A stretch of DNA of 64,000 nucleotides from Mikania micrantha (lineage: Eukaryota > Streptophyta > Magnoliopsida > Asterales > Asteraceae): contig CM018685.1 of assembly GCA_009363875.1 (NCBI GenBank), positions 66,971,933-67,035,932 on the forward strand, given 5' to 3'. Positions 9,820 to 20,998 of this stretch are shown piece by piece. The first letter of the stretch is position 1, and each line of letters starts with the position of its first letter. The notes under the pieces were generated by a model, which saw only the letters and a list, made by a program, of their open reading frames with translations, did not search any database and was not told the DNA's origin. The position numbers and the translations under genes were made by a program.

Positions 9820-12512
9820 TGTCACACCCCCAAATTCCCACTCGTGGTGTCAGTCCACGTGGGTGTGACGTGGCCAGGATCACAGCTCATGGTCATATAG
9901 AACGACTCTATATGAGTTTCACAATCACACAGATTTGCAAAATATCATAGTTTCATTTAATATGCAGCGGAAAATGTTTCAACATCATAAGTTTGCAGCG
10001 GAAAGTAAATTGTTTAACAGACACTACATTGTTTAAGTTGTTTTAAAAACCAACAAATGCACACACAAGCCTAGGACATGAGTCTATATGCCATTCAGAC
10101 TCCTTAATGCTTCCTTGGGTGCGTCCTAGCGTGTGCTCCATTAATTACCTAAGAATACATGCGAAAAGTGTCAACTAAAAAGTTGGTGAGTTCACAGGTT
10201 TAGACAGACATAAATAGTAAACAGACATATACTGGGTATGTTAAGTTTAGTTGTTGGATACTACGATCCGTGGAGTGTGTCGGTTCATCTTACCGAAACT
10301 AGACTGTTTCCGTTTGCCTCCGCTAGTCACCGCTGAACTCGCAATTCACATCGAAATTACACTCGTTATGACCTCCAGTCAACATTGGTGCCGAGTGGGG
10401 CTAGTCAAACCCAGTAGTACTACGTAATTACGACTCGTTTGTTTACACAACTAACGGTAAGGATAAGTGAGGACTTTAAGCGATAATAGTTACACTCGAA
10501 AATGGTTTTCACAACATACCAGTCATATATCTAAAACAGTTGCATTGTATGCTCACCCCAATAGTTTAGCAAAACAGTTAAAGAGTAAAAGTGGGGCCGT
10601 AAACTCACCTGAGTTAAGTAGTGCGTGTTCTTCACGAGAACAGTGTAGCTCGTCGGCTAGTGGTTACCTATATCACATAGGTGCCATAAGTTTGTGTTTG
10701 CATACATGTGGGTCTCACGGGACCGTGTTCGAGTACAACAACTCCAAGTTGTTTTGTGGGTCGCGTTGACCGTGTTTGACCGTGTTGATCGTGTTTGACC
10801 TAACGACCCGTTGGTGACGATTTGGATCAAGTGATCGCATAACGTGCGGTTTAGTGTCGGGTGATGTGCACAGATACCAAAGTCAATTCTGTGAGGAAAC
10901 TTACTATTTATAGTGAGTTCCTGTTTTAGGAAAGTTTCCTTTCATGGCAAGTCATGCAATAAATTATAATCCGATTATTCTAATATACATTTTTATCCTA
11001 AATGAGCATGTTATCATATAGCACGTAATTACACATAGCCGGTTTAGTATGGTTTGCGTGTAAAGGTTACTATAATCAGAAAGTTATAAAATAAGCATGT
11101 GTCACCAAGTCTAACTAACAATCTCGTCTAAATATCGTCATCCTAGTTCAAAATAACCGTCAAATCATATTTATGACAACGAATATGTTATCATTTGTAG
11201 ACTTTGTGAAATAAAGTTACTATTCATAGTAATATTCATAAAAATCATATATTTGGTGATTTTAACAATTTTAACACATCAATAACCATCCTTTTAGTTT
11301 CTAAACACCATTTTGCACATAACTTATAGATCTAAACACATGCATTAGGCCATTTCATCATAAATCAATATTTCATGATATTAAAGTTACCACAATTAGT
11401 AATAATCATATTTTGACATATCTTGCTATTCATAACACTTCTAAATCATATCCAATAACATTTCTATATCAAATTTCATGTAACTCCACCTAGATCATAC
11501 ATACATGTTGCTAGAACATCCATTTGTGACCAAATCGTTATCATGCATATTGACATTATCATGTTTCATCATAAAAATTCAATCTATCATCATAGATCAC
11601 TAATAAACATAGGAACATCATCAAACCCACATTCAAACAAAAGAAAATTCGTGTATGTGTAGATCTAGTGTGTGTATGCAAGCTTTGAACCTTGCATGTG
11701 GGTTGGTGTGTGTTACATGTGTGTTTTATGCTACATAGTCTCAAGATTTACCTTCCAAAGCTTCAAAATGTGGCTAAGCTAGCTTTAATCACGAGAGGGA
11801 ATGGAGTGTGGTGTTCTTGGAGCTCCTTTGTGCTTCAATCCCTCAAGATCTTCAAGAACAAGCTTCAATTCTCCCAACCATGGCTTCCAAGTCTTCAAAT
11901 GAGTGTGATATGGTGTTGTAGTAGTGAAATCAGACGTTTTTGGGGCATTAAATAGAGGAGTTTACGTATGGTATTGGGTAAAAGGAGTATGGTGTGATAA
12001 TCATGAGATTTACAAGATTTTTAGGTGTCAGACATCCCAGGCGTATCGCCTGACGTTGACCACCAAAGCCAGGCGTTACGCGCGGGTCAGACAGATGAGA
12101 GGCGTTCCTTCCTCATCCGCGCGCATCTCCTGAGTGGGGATCTTCGGGTCAGGCGTACCGCCTGGACCCTAGATCCGGCCCAATTTGGCCCATTTTCATG
12201 TTTTGATCCATTCTTCGCGTATTTTTCGATTACGAGCATCGTTTCTCGACATATGGACATCGTTCTACTAACTTAGGTTCCCCGGAACTTAATGTGCAGT
12301 GAAAGTGTTCTGTGGTTTGATCCGTTCACCAACGTTCGTTATTCAAGACACGTGCGAGAGTTGTGCGATAGTTCCTCGAACCATCGGTGTGTTTGGTCTG
12401 TTATGCCACGTGTCACACTAAATACAATTATTCTAGTGCCACGTATGAAATAATAATAAACATTATTATTAAAATAATATAAATGCTGACCTGGAATTTG
12501 CGAGGTGTCACA
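9820..12512 (-). repeat. 3' LTR of gypsy-B
   Basis: 2693 bp, starting TGTCACACCCCC and ending GAGGTGTCACA on the plus strand. It is nearly identical to 18307-20998; by eye I count roughly a dozen differences. A 9-bp inverted repeat (GTCACACCC at 9821, GGGTGTGAC at 9861) lies at the U5 end. It holds no gene; the 100-codon plus-strand frame at 10467-10769 recurs in the sister LTR only because the LTRs are identical. Short AT-rich hairpins and a GC-rich palindrome block (about 12025-12170) are present. Confidence 0.95.
10904..10912 (-). promoter_or_regulatory. Probable TATA box of gypsy-B 3' LTR
   Basis: TATAAATAG on the minus strand, within a near-palindrome (TTACTATTTATAGTGAG). The same motif is in the sister LTR at 19391-19399 and at equivalent places in gypsy-A and gypsy-C LTRs. 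It would place U3 at about 1.6 kb and R-U5 at about 1.1 kb. Confidence 0.55.
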
Positions 12513-12523
12513 TCATCCCCCAG
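12513..12523 (-). other. Polypurine tract of gypsy-B
   Basis: The minus strand reads TGGGGGATGA directly before the 3' LTR start TGTGACACC. Confidence 0.75.
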
Positions 12524-12547
12524 TTAATAGGAATTTCGTCCCGAAAT

Positions 12548-15100
12548 TCAGTTCGTGTTGCTGGTGTTACGGAATAAGTGAGGGTATTTCTGTTTCATCT
12601 GGTCCTCTCGCTCCCAGGTGTATTCCGGTCCACGCCTCGAGCTCCATCGAACCTTTACAATGGGTATTTTACTATGTTTCAATTTCTTGAGTTCCCGGTC
12701 CATAATTTCCACCGGTTCCTCTATGAAGTGTAGTTGTTCGTCGATCTGGATTTCTTCTAAAGGAATGGTGAGAGTTTCGTCGGATAAACACTTCTTGAGG
12801 TTTGCAACGTGAAATACGTTGTGTACGCTACTCAGTTCCTGTGGTAGCTGTAGTTCGTAGGCCACCAGGCCTATCCGTTTAGTTATTTCGAAAGGTCCGA
12901 TATAGCGAGGGTTTAGCTTTCCCCGCTTCCCGAATCGAATCACTCCCTTCCAAGGCGAGACTTTAAGAAGTACTCGGTCTCCTACTTGGAATTCCAAAGG
13001 TTTGCGCCTCCTATCGGCATAGCTCTTTTGTCGATCCCGAGCTGCTGCCATTCGGTTACGTATCTGCACGATCTTTTCAGTTGTTTCGTGCACGAGCTCA
13101 GGTCCGGTCAGTTGGCTTTCACCAACTTCTGCCCAACAAAGTGGTGATCTGCATTTACGTCCATAAAGTTCCTCAAAAGGTGCAGCTCCGATGCTGGTGT
13201 GATAACTGTTATTGTAAGAGAACTCCACCAAAGGTAGGTGAGTCTCCCAGCTGTTACCGAAATCAATCACACAGGCCCGAAGCATGTCTTCTAGGGTTTG
13301 GATGGTTCGTTCACTCTGACCATCCGTTTGTGGATGATAAGCAGTGCTCATATCCAATCTCGTCCCAAGTGCCTTGTGTAAGGACTTCCAAAAATGTGCC
13401 GTGAAACGGCTGTCTCGGTCAGATATAATAGAGATTGGGACTCCGTGTCTGGATACGATTTCCTTCAAGTAGATTCGGGTTAACTTTTCCAACTTATCAG
13501 TTTCCTTAATCGGCAGGAAGTGTGCCGATTTCGTGAGTCGGTCTACGATAACCCAGATGGTATCGCAACCACTTGCTGTCTTTGGCAGCTTGGTGATAAA
13601 ATCCATGGATATCTGTTCCCATTTCCATACTGGAATTTCTGGCTGTTGGAGTAACCCTGACGGTTTCTGATATTCGACCTTAACTTTGGAGCAAGTCAGA
13701 CACTTACTCACATAGTTTGCAATTTCTGATTTCATGTTAGGCCACCAATAAGTTGTCTTTAGGTCGTGGTACATCTTGTCAGAACCTGGATGTACCGAGT
13801 ATCGACTCTTGTGAGCTTCATCCATCACTACTTCTCTCAATCCCCTGTAGCGTGGAATCCAAATTCGGTCCATCAGATAGTAAGCTCCGTCGTCTTTCTG
13901 TTTCATCTGTTTATCCATACCCCGCATAGCTTCGAGGATAAGGTTTTCCTTTTTCAGAGCTTCTTGTTGTGCGACTCGGATCTGATTAGGTAGCTCAGAA
14001 TGAATGGTAAGTTGTAGTGCTCGTACGCGTTTGATTGTTTCCTTTCTGCTTAACGCATCGGCTACTACATTGGCTTTCCCGGGATGATACTTGATTGCAC
14101 AGTCATAATCACCTATCAACTCGACCCATCTGCGTTGTCTCATGTTTAGCTCCTTTTGGTCGAAAATGTGCTGCAGGCTCTTATGATCCGTGAATATAGT
14201 GCACTTGGTGCCGTACAGATAGTGTCTCCAAATCTTCAATGCAAATACTACGGCTCCTAACTCCAGATCATGGGTCGTGTAATTTTTCTCGTGCACTTTC
14301 AATTGTCGTGACGCATAAGCTATGACCTTCTCGCGTTGCATCAGTACACAACCGAGTCCTTTCTTCGATGCGTCGCAGTAGACTACAAAGTCTTCGCACC
14401 CGTCTGGTAGTGACAAGATAGGTGCGCTGCACAACTTCTGCTTTAATAAGTCGAAAGCAGCTTCTTGTTTTTCTCCCCATTCGAACTTCTTGTCTTTATG
14501 CGTAAGAGAAGTCAATGATTGTGCGATCTTTAAGAATCCCTCGATAAACCGCCTGTAGTACCCGGCCAGTCCTAAGAATTGTCGCACCTCAGTTGGAGTT
14601 TTTGGTGCTGTCCAATCCTTGATTGCCTCGATCTTGGCTGGGTCTACGTGTATCCCTTTCTCGTTCACTACGTGCCCAAGAAACTGAACTTCGCGAATCC
14701 AAAAATCACATTTGGAAAATTTCGCGTACAGTTGTTCTCTCTTTAGTAGTTCTAAGACACGTCTTAAGTGATCGGCATGTTCTTCTTGAGTCTTGGAATA
14801 AATCAGGATATCGTCTATGAATACGATTACGAATTTGTCCAGATACGGCTTACACACTCGATTCATGAGATCCATGAATACTGCCGGTGCGTTGGTCAGC
14901 CCGAAAGGCATGACTAGAAATTCGTAATGTCCATACCGTGTTCTGAAGGCTGTCTTCGGTATATCTCCTTTTTGTACTCTGAGTTGATGGTACCCAGATC
15001 TTAAATCGATCTTCGAATAGTAGCTTGACCCTTGCAATTGGTCAAACAAATCATCTATTCGAGGTAATGGATATCGGTTCTTGATCGTTACCTTGTTAGT
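12548..15100 (-). pseudogene. gypsy-B pol: reverse transcriptase, RNase H, integrase, chromodomain-like tail
   Basis: One long frame (true coding begins about 15100; the first 20 or so codons are out of register). Order: RT with SYYSKIDLRSGYHQLR, MPFGLTNAPAVFMDLMNR and the catalytic FIDDILIYSK; RNase H with YCDASKKGLGCVL and FTDHKSLQH; integrase zinc region HPGSDKMYHDLKTTYWWPNM...CLTCSKVK; core with SMDFITKLPK, ISDRDSRFT and HPQTDGQSERTIQ; GPY/F-like NPRYIGPFEI; chromodomain-like tail IPIVKVRWSSRRGPEYTWER. All catalytic acidic residues are visible. A one-base deletion at about 15097-15100 separates it from the upstream gag-protease frame. Confidence 0.94.
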
Positions 15101-16827
15101 TCTCGGTAGTCTATACACATACGGAATGATCCGTCCTTCTTCTTCACAAACAATACCGGTGCTCCCCAAGGTGAGAAGCTCGGTCGGATAAATCCTTTAT
15201 CCAACAACTCCTGAAGTTGATTAGATAGTTCTTGCATTTCAGTAGGAGCCAATCGGTATGGTGCCTTAGCTATCGGTGCTGCTCCTGGTGTTAGATCTAT
15301 CTGAAACTCCACTTGTCGTGCTGGTGGTAGTCCCGGTAGATCGTCAGGAAAGACTTCCGGATAATCGCGAACAATAGCGATGTCCTCGATCTTCCGTTCC
15401 TTCTTTGGTTGTTCGGTAATAAGGGCTAGGATAGCCGTATATCCTTTCTTCAGATATTTGTTTGCCTTCATGCAAGACATGATGTTTAATGGTATTCCGC
15501 GCCGTTCCCCTTGAATTGAAATCTGCTCTCCACTTGGCAATGTAATTCGCACGATCTTCTCATTGCACACGATCTCGGCGTGATTTGCAGATAGCCAATC
15601 CATTCCAATCACCACGTCGAATCTCCCGAGAGTTACTGGCATCAAGTCAATCATCAGCTGATGGGTTGCTAGTGTCAAAACACACCCCTTGAGGATGTGT
15701 TGTGTTTCAATCAGCTTGCCGTCCGCTAACTCTACGGTGTACTTATAGTCTAGTGGTGTTGGTGTCATATCAAACAGTTTACTAAATTCACTAGATATAA
15801 AACTTCTATCGGCACCGGTATCAAATAATATGCTAGCATAAACATTATTTAAAAGAAACGTACCGGTGACGACATTGGGGTCATCTTTAGCTTCACCCGA
15901 TCCAATTACGAATACTCTTCCCCTTGCCGGGTTGCCTCCAGTGTTCTTGTTTTGTGGGCAATCTCGGCGCATATGCCCTGGCTTCCCGCAAGTGAAGCAT
16001 CCCTTTAAGGTGTCATTTTTGTTGAGATTTGGATTGAGGTTTGATCGACATTCTTTAGCCAGATGTCCATTTCTGCCACAGTTGGTGCACTTGCCCTTTT
16101 TGCATGGGCCAAAATGATGATAGTTGCAGATGTTGCATTTTGGGCTGTTGCCCTGATATCCTCCCTTACCCTGAGTGTTCGGTTGGGTGGCAGTGAAAAC
16201 CTTGGCAGGTGCAGGCCGGTGTTGGGTCGGTTGCTGAGGTGAGAAGGTGCGGTTGTTGCTGGGCTCCCACTTCTTCTTAGGCTCTTGTGGTCTCAGATGT
16301 TCACCCCTTTTTGGTAGCTTTCCCTGGGCTATTGCCTGATCAGTTAATTTGTGAGCAAGTCGGATCAGGGGTTGGATCGTGGTGTGATCGGAAGCAGTCA
16401 CCATGCTTTGTATCTGTTCTGGCAATCCACTGATGAATTGCTCAATTTTCTTGTACTCCGGCGTCACCATTGCCGGGCACAGCTTACATAGTTCATGAAA
16501 TCGAGTGCAATATTTCTCGATTTCAGATCCCACCATCTTATGCACCCAAAACTCTTCCTCAAGCTTCCTGATTTCATCCCGAGGACAATATTCCTCATGA
16601 AGCATCCTGGTAAAGTTCTCCCATGGAATGGAGTTTGCAGTTTCAAGTCCAAAGGTTTGGACATGTGTGTTCCACCATGTGAGGGCTGGTCCCTCCAGAG
16701 TTCCGGTGGCATATTTTACTCGATTTTCATCCGAGCATTCAGACATAGAGAAGACTGACTCCAGCTTCTCGATCCAGCGAAGCAGTCCCACTGCTCCCTC
16801 GGTACCCGGAATTTGTGAGGGTGGCAA
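15100..16827 (-). pseudogene. gypsy-B gag, protease and first part of reverse transcriptase
   Basis: Gag capsid-like domain at about residues 8-170 (LEGPALTWWNTHVQTFG, EEYCPRDEIRKLEEEFW, FHELCKLCP), two CCHC knuckles (CTNCGRNGHLAKEC near 246, CFTCGKPGHMRRDC near 277), aspartic protease with LFDTGADRSFIS near 332, and the RT start with GFIRPSFSPWGAPVLFVKKK. The first codons (TTG at 16827) are not a real start. The natural frame comes from upstream and is broken by a one-base deletion at about 16806-16810, where the conserved GTEGAVG motif begins. The 3' end is broken by the frameshift at about 15097-15100. Confidence 0.93.
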
Positions 16828-16915
16828 CTCAGGAACGCTTTAAACAAACACCCCTTTGCTACACTCCCATGAGATCCTGCGCATCGGTGTTCCATGTAAC
16901 GCGTTAGTGTCTATA

Positions 16916-17095
16916 CTAAGTTAATCGGGTTAGGTTGGGGTTAGTACCGTTGTTGGTGCCACTAGTCTCGCTAGCATGTCGGTTCGCTTCGTAATTCGCA
17001 AGTACCGTGTTGAACTTACGTTCAACCATCATGTCGATCCTTGCCTTTTCGGCCTTGCGTTTGAGTTTGCGGGCATTGGGTCCTCGTTCAGACAT
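16916..17095 (-). CDS. gypsy-B short N-terminal gag ORF
   Basis: 60-codon frame starting MSERGPNARKLKRKAEKA at 17095. It is very basic at the N-terminus and ends in an Asn/Thr-rich tail. Homologous frames occur at the same place in gypsy-A (24541-24711, MAGRGPHARPARRTMDAA) and in gypsy-C (split by the solo LTR). It ends shortly before the main gag frame. A CTGACTGACAG acceptor-like site in gypsy-A suggests it may be joined to gag by splicing or frameshifting. It is probably the gag N-terminus, but a separate peptide cannot be excluded. Confidence 0.6.
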   Translation of the reverse strand: MSERGPNARKLKRKAEKARIDMMVERKFNTVLANYEANRHASETSGTNNGTNPNLTRLT

Positions 17096-17341
17096 GATTC
17101 TATATGGAAAGGTTAGAATGTTAGTTAGCATAAGTTAGAGTGTTAGTCAATTGTTAGGTCAGATGTCATGTTAACAGTAGTCATAGCCATGATATATATA
17201 AGCAACAAAGTAAAGCATCTTTCCATTAATGATAATAAGTTTGTGTACAATATTTTCCAAAAGAGATGCTACAAAATTTGCACGAGCACATCCCGCTCGG
17301 CTAAGTGATACAAAAGTAGAATACTGAAATAGAAATCCTAA

Positions 17342-18154
17342 CTAGACAATCGTGGAGTGTGAATCTTCACTATCAGCAGGGCCATCATCGTCCTCCTCAT
17401 CAGGATCCTCGTCTGGATCCTCATCAAAATCTTCCTCTTCAAGATCCTCCGGCTCGAATTGGGGTTCTGGTTCAGGCTGTGGCTCCACAATGAACTGTTC
17501 AACCCATGCATTTAGCATGGCATCGCTTGCCTGGATCATAGCAAGATTCTCCTCGTTGGCGTCCTCCACAGCTGCTAATCGTCCAGCGTGTCCATGTGTT
17601 ACTGCGGCTAAGAAATCCTGTTGCTCCTCGAGCAACGTAGTCCTATCATGGATGTCTGTGACCTCAGTAGTGACCTCCTCCTGTCGCTGGATCACATCCT
17701 GAGTCCTAGCGACCAAGTCATCCTGCGTCCCTTCGACGCGTGCGAGTCTCTCCTCCAAGTTATCCACGCGTTTCTGGAGATGCTGATTATGCTCCAAGAG
17801 ATCCCTAAACCCATCAGTCATTACGCGTAGCTGACAGGACTCACGTCTATAACGCGAGATCAATGCAGCGAATGCCCGCTCCATGGGCATTCCAATCGGT
17901 GGTAGGGGTGGTCCAGTAGATGTGTCTCCTAGCAAAGGCAACTTGGGTACTCTCTCTTCCCTCGCCCAAACAGCAAGGGTAGTAGGGTACCAGTCCCATG
18001 GTCCCATGCTGCTCGAGGGTCGAAGCCTCTTGGACTCCTGAGCATATACCTGCTCCACTATCTCCTGAATCTTCTGCTTGTCCTCCTCGGTAAGCTCATA
18101 CTCATACGGGCGCTTCCTCGGGTCTTTCCCGTTCTGATCTTTGTTGTTGTCCAT
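17342..18154 (-). CDS. gypsy-B extra ORF upstream of gag (coiled-coil, acidic tail)
   Basis: 270 codons, start chosen at MDNNKDQNGKDPRKRP (18154), which aligns with the starts in gypsy-A and -C; an in-frame extension to 18202 is not conserved. A charged N-terminus is followed by WDWYPTTLAVWAREERVP, a conserved PPIGMPMERAFAA block (about 85-100), a long heptad-like coiled coil (HNQHLQKRVDNLEERLARVE and onward), the motif MIQASDAMLNAWVEQFI and a strongly acidic end (EDLEEEDFDEDPDEDPDEED). No known catalytic domain is recognised. It lies between primer site and gag on the coding strand. Function unknown; it could act in particle assembly, RNA packaging or targeting. Confidence 0.7.
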   Translation of the reverse strand: MDNNKDQNGKDPRKRPYEYELTEEDKQKIQEIVEQVYAQESKRLRPSSSMGPWDWYPTTLAVWAREERVPKLPLLGDTSTGPPLPPIGMPMERAFAALISRYRRESCQLRVMTDGFRDLLEHNQHLQKRVDNLEERLARVEGTQDDLVARTQDVIQRQEEVTTEVTDIHDRTTLLEEQQDFLAAVTHGHAGRLAAVEDANEENLAMIQASDAMLNAWVEQFIVEPQPEPEPQFEPEDLEEEDFDEDPDEDPDEEDDDGPADSEDSHSTIV

Positions 18155-18291
18155 TCCTGCGTTTGAATCAAATAAGTAACAGTACATGATAATAGTAAAC
18201 ATTTTTGTGAAATTGTTAGTGTAGTGTCTAATGTAGAGCAGTGGCTATAGTCTAAGTTCACTATATGCAAACCTAGTTCCCTATAACCAAG

Positions 18292-18303
18292 TCTCTGATA
18301 CCA
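18292..18303 (-). other. Primer binding site of gypsy-B
   Basis: The minus strand reads TGGTATCAGAGA, close to the initiator tRNA-Met-complementary site but ending GA where gypsy-A and -C have GC. It is separated from the LTR by GAC. Confidence 0.8.
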
Positions 18304-18306
18304 GTC

Positions 18307-20998
18307 TGTCACACCCCCAAATTCCCACTCATGGTGTCAGTCCACGTGGGTGTGACGTGGCCAGGATCACAGCTCATGGTCATATAGAACGACTCTATAT
18401 GAGTTTCACAATCACACAGATTTGCAAAATATCATAGTTTCATTTAATATGCAGCGGAAAATGTTTCAACATCATAAGTTTGCAGTGGAAAGTAAATTGT
18501 TTAACAGACACTACATTGTTTAAGTTGTTTTAAAAACCAACAAATGCACACACAAGCCTAGGACATGAGTCTATATGCCATTCAGACTCCTTAATGCTTC
18601 CTTGGGTGCGTCCTAGCGTGTGCTCCATTAATTACCTGAGAATACATGCGAAAAGTGTCAACTAAAAAGTTGGTGAGTTCACAGGTTTAGACAGACATAA
18701 ATAGTAAACAGACATATACTGGGTATGTTAAGTTTAGTTGTTGGATACTACGATCCGTGGAGTGTGTCGGTTCATCTTACCGAAACTAGACTGTTTCCGT
18801 TTGCCTCCGCGAGTCACCGCTGAACTCGCAATTCACATCGAAATTACACTCGTTATGACCTCCAGTCAACATTGGTGCCGAGTGGGGCTAGTCAAACCCA
18901 GTAGTACTACGTAATTACGACTCGTTTGTTTACACAACTAACGGTAAGGATAAGTGAGGACTTTAAGCGATAATAGTTACACTCGAAAATGGTTTTCACA
19001 ACATACCAGTCATATATCTAAAACAGTTGCATTGTATGCTCACCCCAATAGTTTAGCAAAACAGTTAAAGAGTAAAAGTGGGGCTGTAAACTCACCTGAG
19101 TTAAGTAGTGCGTGTTCTTCACGAGAACAGTGTAGCTCGTCGGCTAGTGGTTACCTATATCACATAGGTGCCATAAGTTTGTGTTTGCATACATGTGGGT
19201 CTCACGGGACCGTGTTCGAGTTCAACAACTCCAAGATGTTTTGTGGGTCGCGTTGACCGTGTTTGACCGTGTTGACCGTGTTTGACCTAACGACCCGTTG
19301 GTGACGATTTGGATCAAGTGATCGCATAACGTGCGGTTTAGTGTCGGGTGATGTGCACAGATACCAAAGTCAATTCTGTGTGGAAACTTACTATTTATAG
19401 TGAGTTCCTGTTTTAGGAAAGTTTCCTTTCATGGCAAGTCATGCAATAAATTATAATCCGATTATTCTAATATACATTTTTATCCTAAATGAGCATGTTA
19501 TCATATAGCACGTAATTACACATAGCCGGTTTAGTATGGTTTGCGTGTAAAGGTTACTATAATCAGAAAGTTATAAAATAAGCATGTGTCACCAAGTCTA
19601 ACTAACAATCTCGTCTAAATATCGTCATCCTAGTTCAAAATAACCGTCAAATCATATTTATGACAACGAATATGTTATCATTTGTAGACTTTGTGAAATA
19701 AAGTTACTATTCATAGTAATATTCATAAAAATCATATATTTGGTGATTTTAACAATTTTAACACATCAATAACCATCCTTTTAGTTTCTAAACACCATTT
19801 TGCACATAACTTATAGATCTAAACACATGCATTAGGCCATTTCATCATAAATCAATATTTCATGATATTAAAGTTACCACAATTAGTAATAATCATATTT
19901 TGACATATCTTGCTATTCATAACACTTCTAAATCATATCCCATAACATTTCTATATCAAATTCATGTAACTCCACCTAGATCATACATACATGTTGCTAG
20001 AACATCCATTTGTGACCAAATCGTTATCATGCATATTGACATTATCATGTTTCATCATAAAAATTCAATCTATCATCATAGATCACTAATAAACATAGGA
20101 ACATCATCAAACCCACATTCAAACAAAAGAAAATTCGTGTATGTGTAGATCTAGTGTGTGTATGCAAGCTTTGAACCTTGCATGTGGGTTGGTGTGTGTT
20201 ACATGTGTGTTTTATGCTACATAGTCTCAAGATTTACCTTCCAAAGCTTCAAAATGTGGCTAAGCTAGCTTTAATCACGAGAGGGAATGGAGTGTGGTGT
20301 TCTTGGAGCTCCTTTGTGCTTCAATCCCTCAAGATCTTCAAGAACAAGCTTCAATTCTCCCAACCATGGCTTCCAAGTCTTCAAATGAGTGTGATATGGT
20401 GTTGTAGTAGTGAAATCAGACGTTTTTGGGGCATTAAATAGAGGAGTTTACGTATGGTATTGGGTAAAAGGAGTATGGTGTGATAATCATGAGATTTACA
20501 AGATTTTTAGGTGTCAGACATCCCAGGCGTATCGCCTGACGTTGACCACCAAAGCCAGGCGTTACGCGCGGGTCAGACAGATGAGAGGCGTTCCTTCCTC
20601 ATCCGCGCGCATCGCCTGAGTGGGGATCTTCGGGTCAGGCGTACCGCCTGGACCCTAGATCCGGCCCAATTTGGCCCATTTTCATGTTTTGATCCATTCT
20701 TCGCGTATTTTTCGATTACGAGCATCGTTTCTCGACATATGGACATCGTTCTACTAACTTAGGTTCCCCGGAACTTAATGTGCAGTGAAAGTGTTCTGTG
20801 GTTTGATCCGTTCACCAACGTTCGTTATTCAAGACACGTGCGAGAGTTGTGCGATAGTTCCTCGAACCATCGGTGTGTTTGGTCTGTTATGCCACGTGTC
20901 ACACTAAATACAATTATTCTAGTGCCACGTATGAAATAATAATAAACATTATTATTAAAATAATATAAATGCTGACCTGGAATTTGCGAGGTGTCACA
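18307..20998 (-). repeat. 5' LTR of gypsy-B
   Basis: 2692 bp, TGTCACACCCCC to GAGGTGTCACA on the plus strand; partner of 9820-12512. A TATAAATAG candidate promoter is at 19391-19399. It contains no coding sequence. The right flank GATAT (20999-21003) is the target duplication. Confidence 0.95.
19391..19399 (-). promoter_or_regulatory. Probable TATA box of gypsy-B 5' LTR
   Basis: TATAAATAG on the minus strand inside ACTTACTATTTATAGTGAG, positioned to drive transcription leftward through the gypsy-B internal region. Confidence 0.55.

Larger units (their letters stand above)
9820..20998 (-). mobile_element. gypsy-B: complete Ty3/gypsy chromovirus-like retrotransposon
   Basis: 11,179 bp, bounded by 2.69-kb LTRs and flanked by the 5-bp duplication GATAT (9815-9819 and 20999-21003). 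It inserted into the integrase gene of gypsy-A. Internal order on the minus strand: primer site, extra coiled-coil ORF, gag N-terminal ORF, gag-protease-RT, RNase H-integrase-chromodomain, polypurine tract. The LTRs are almost identical, so the insertion is recent. Gag-pol nevertheless carries two single-base frameshifts (about 16806-16810 and 15097-15100), so the copy is probably non-autonomous. Confidence 0.96.

Noticed and set aside
10467..10769. 100-codon plus-strand frame repeated at 18954-19256
   Set aside because: It lies wholly inside the gypsy-B LTRs and is duplicated only because the LTRs are identical. No domain, and it is antisense to the element.
17352..17702. Serine-rich plus-strand frame of 116 codons
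   Set aside because: Antisense shadow of the acidic tail and coiled coil of the gypsy-B extra ORF (GAG/GAT-rich codons read as TCC/TCA).
20914..20998. C-terminal tail of the gypsy-A pol frame running into gypsy-B
   Set aside because: Translation of LTR sequence after the insertion point; the real integrase continues at 8932-9819.
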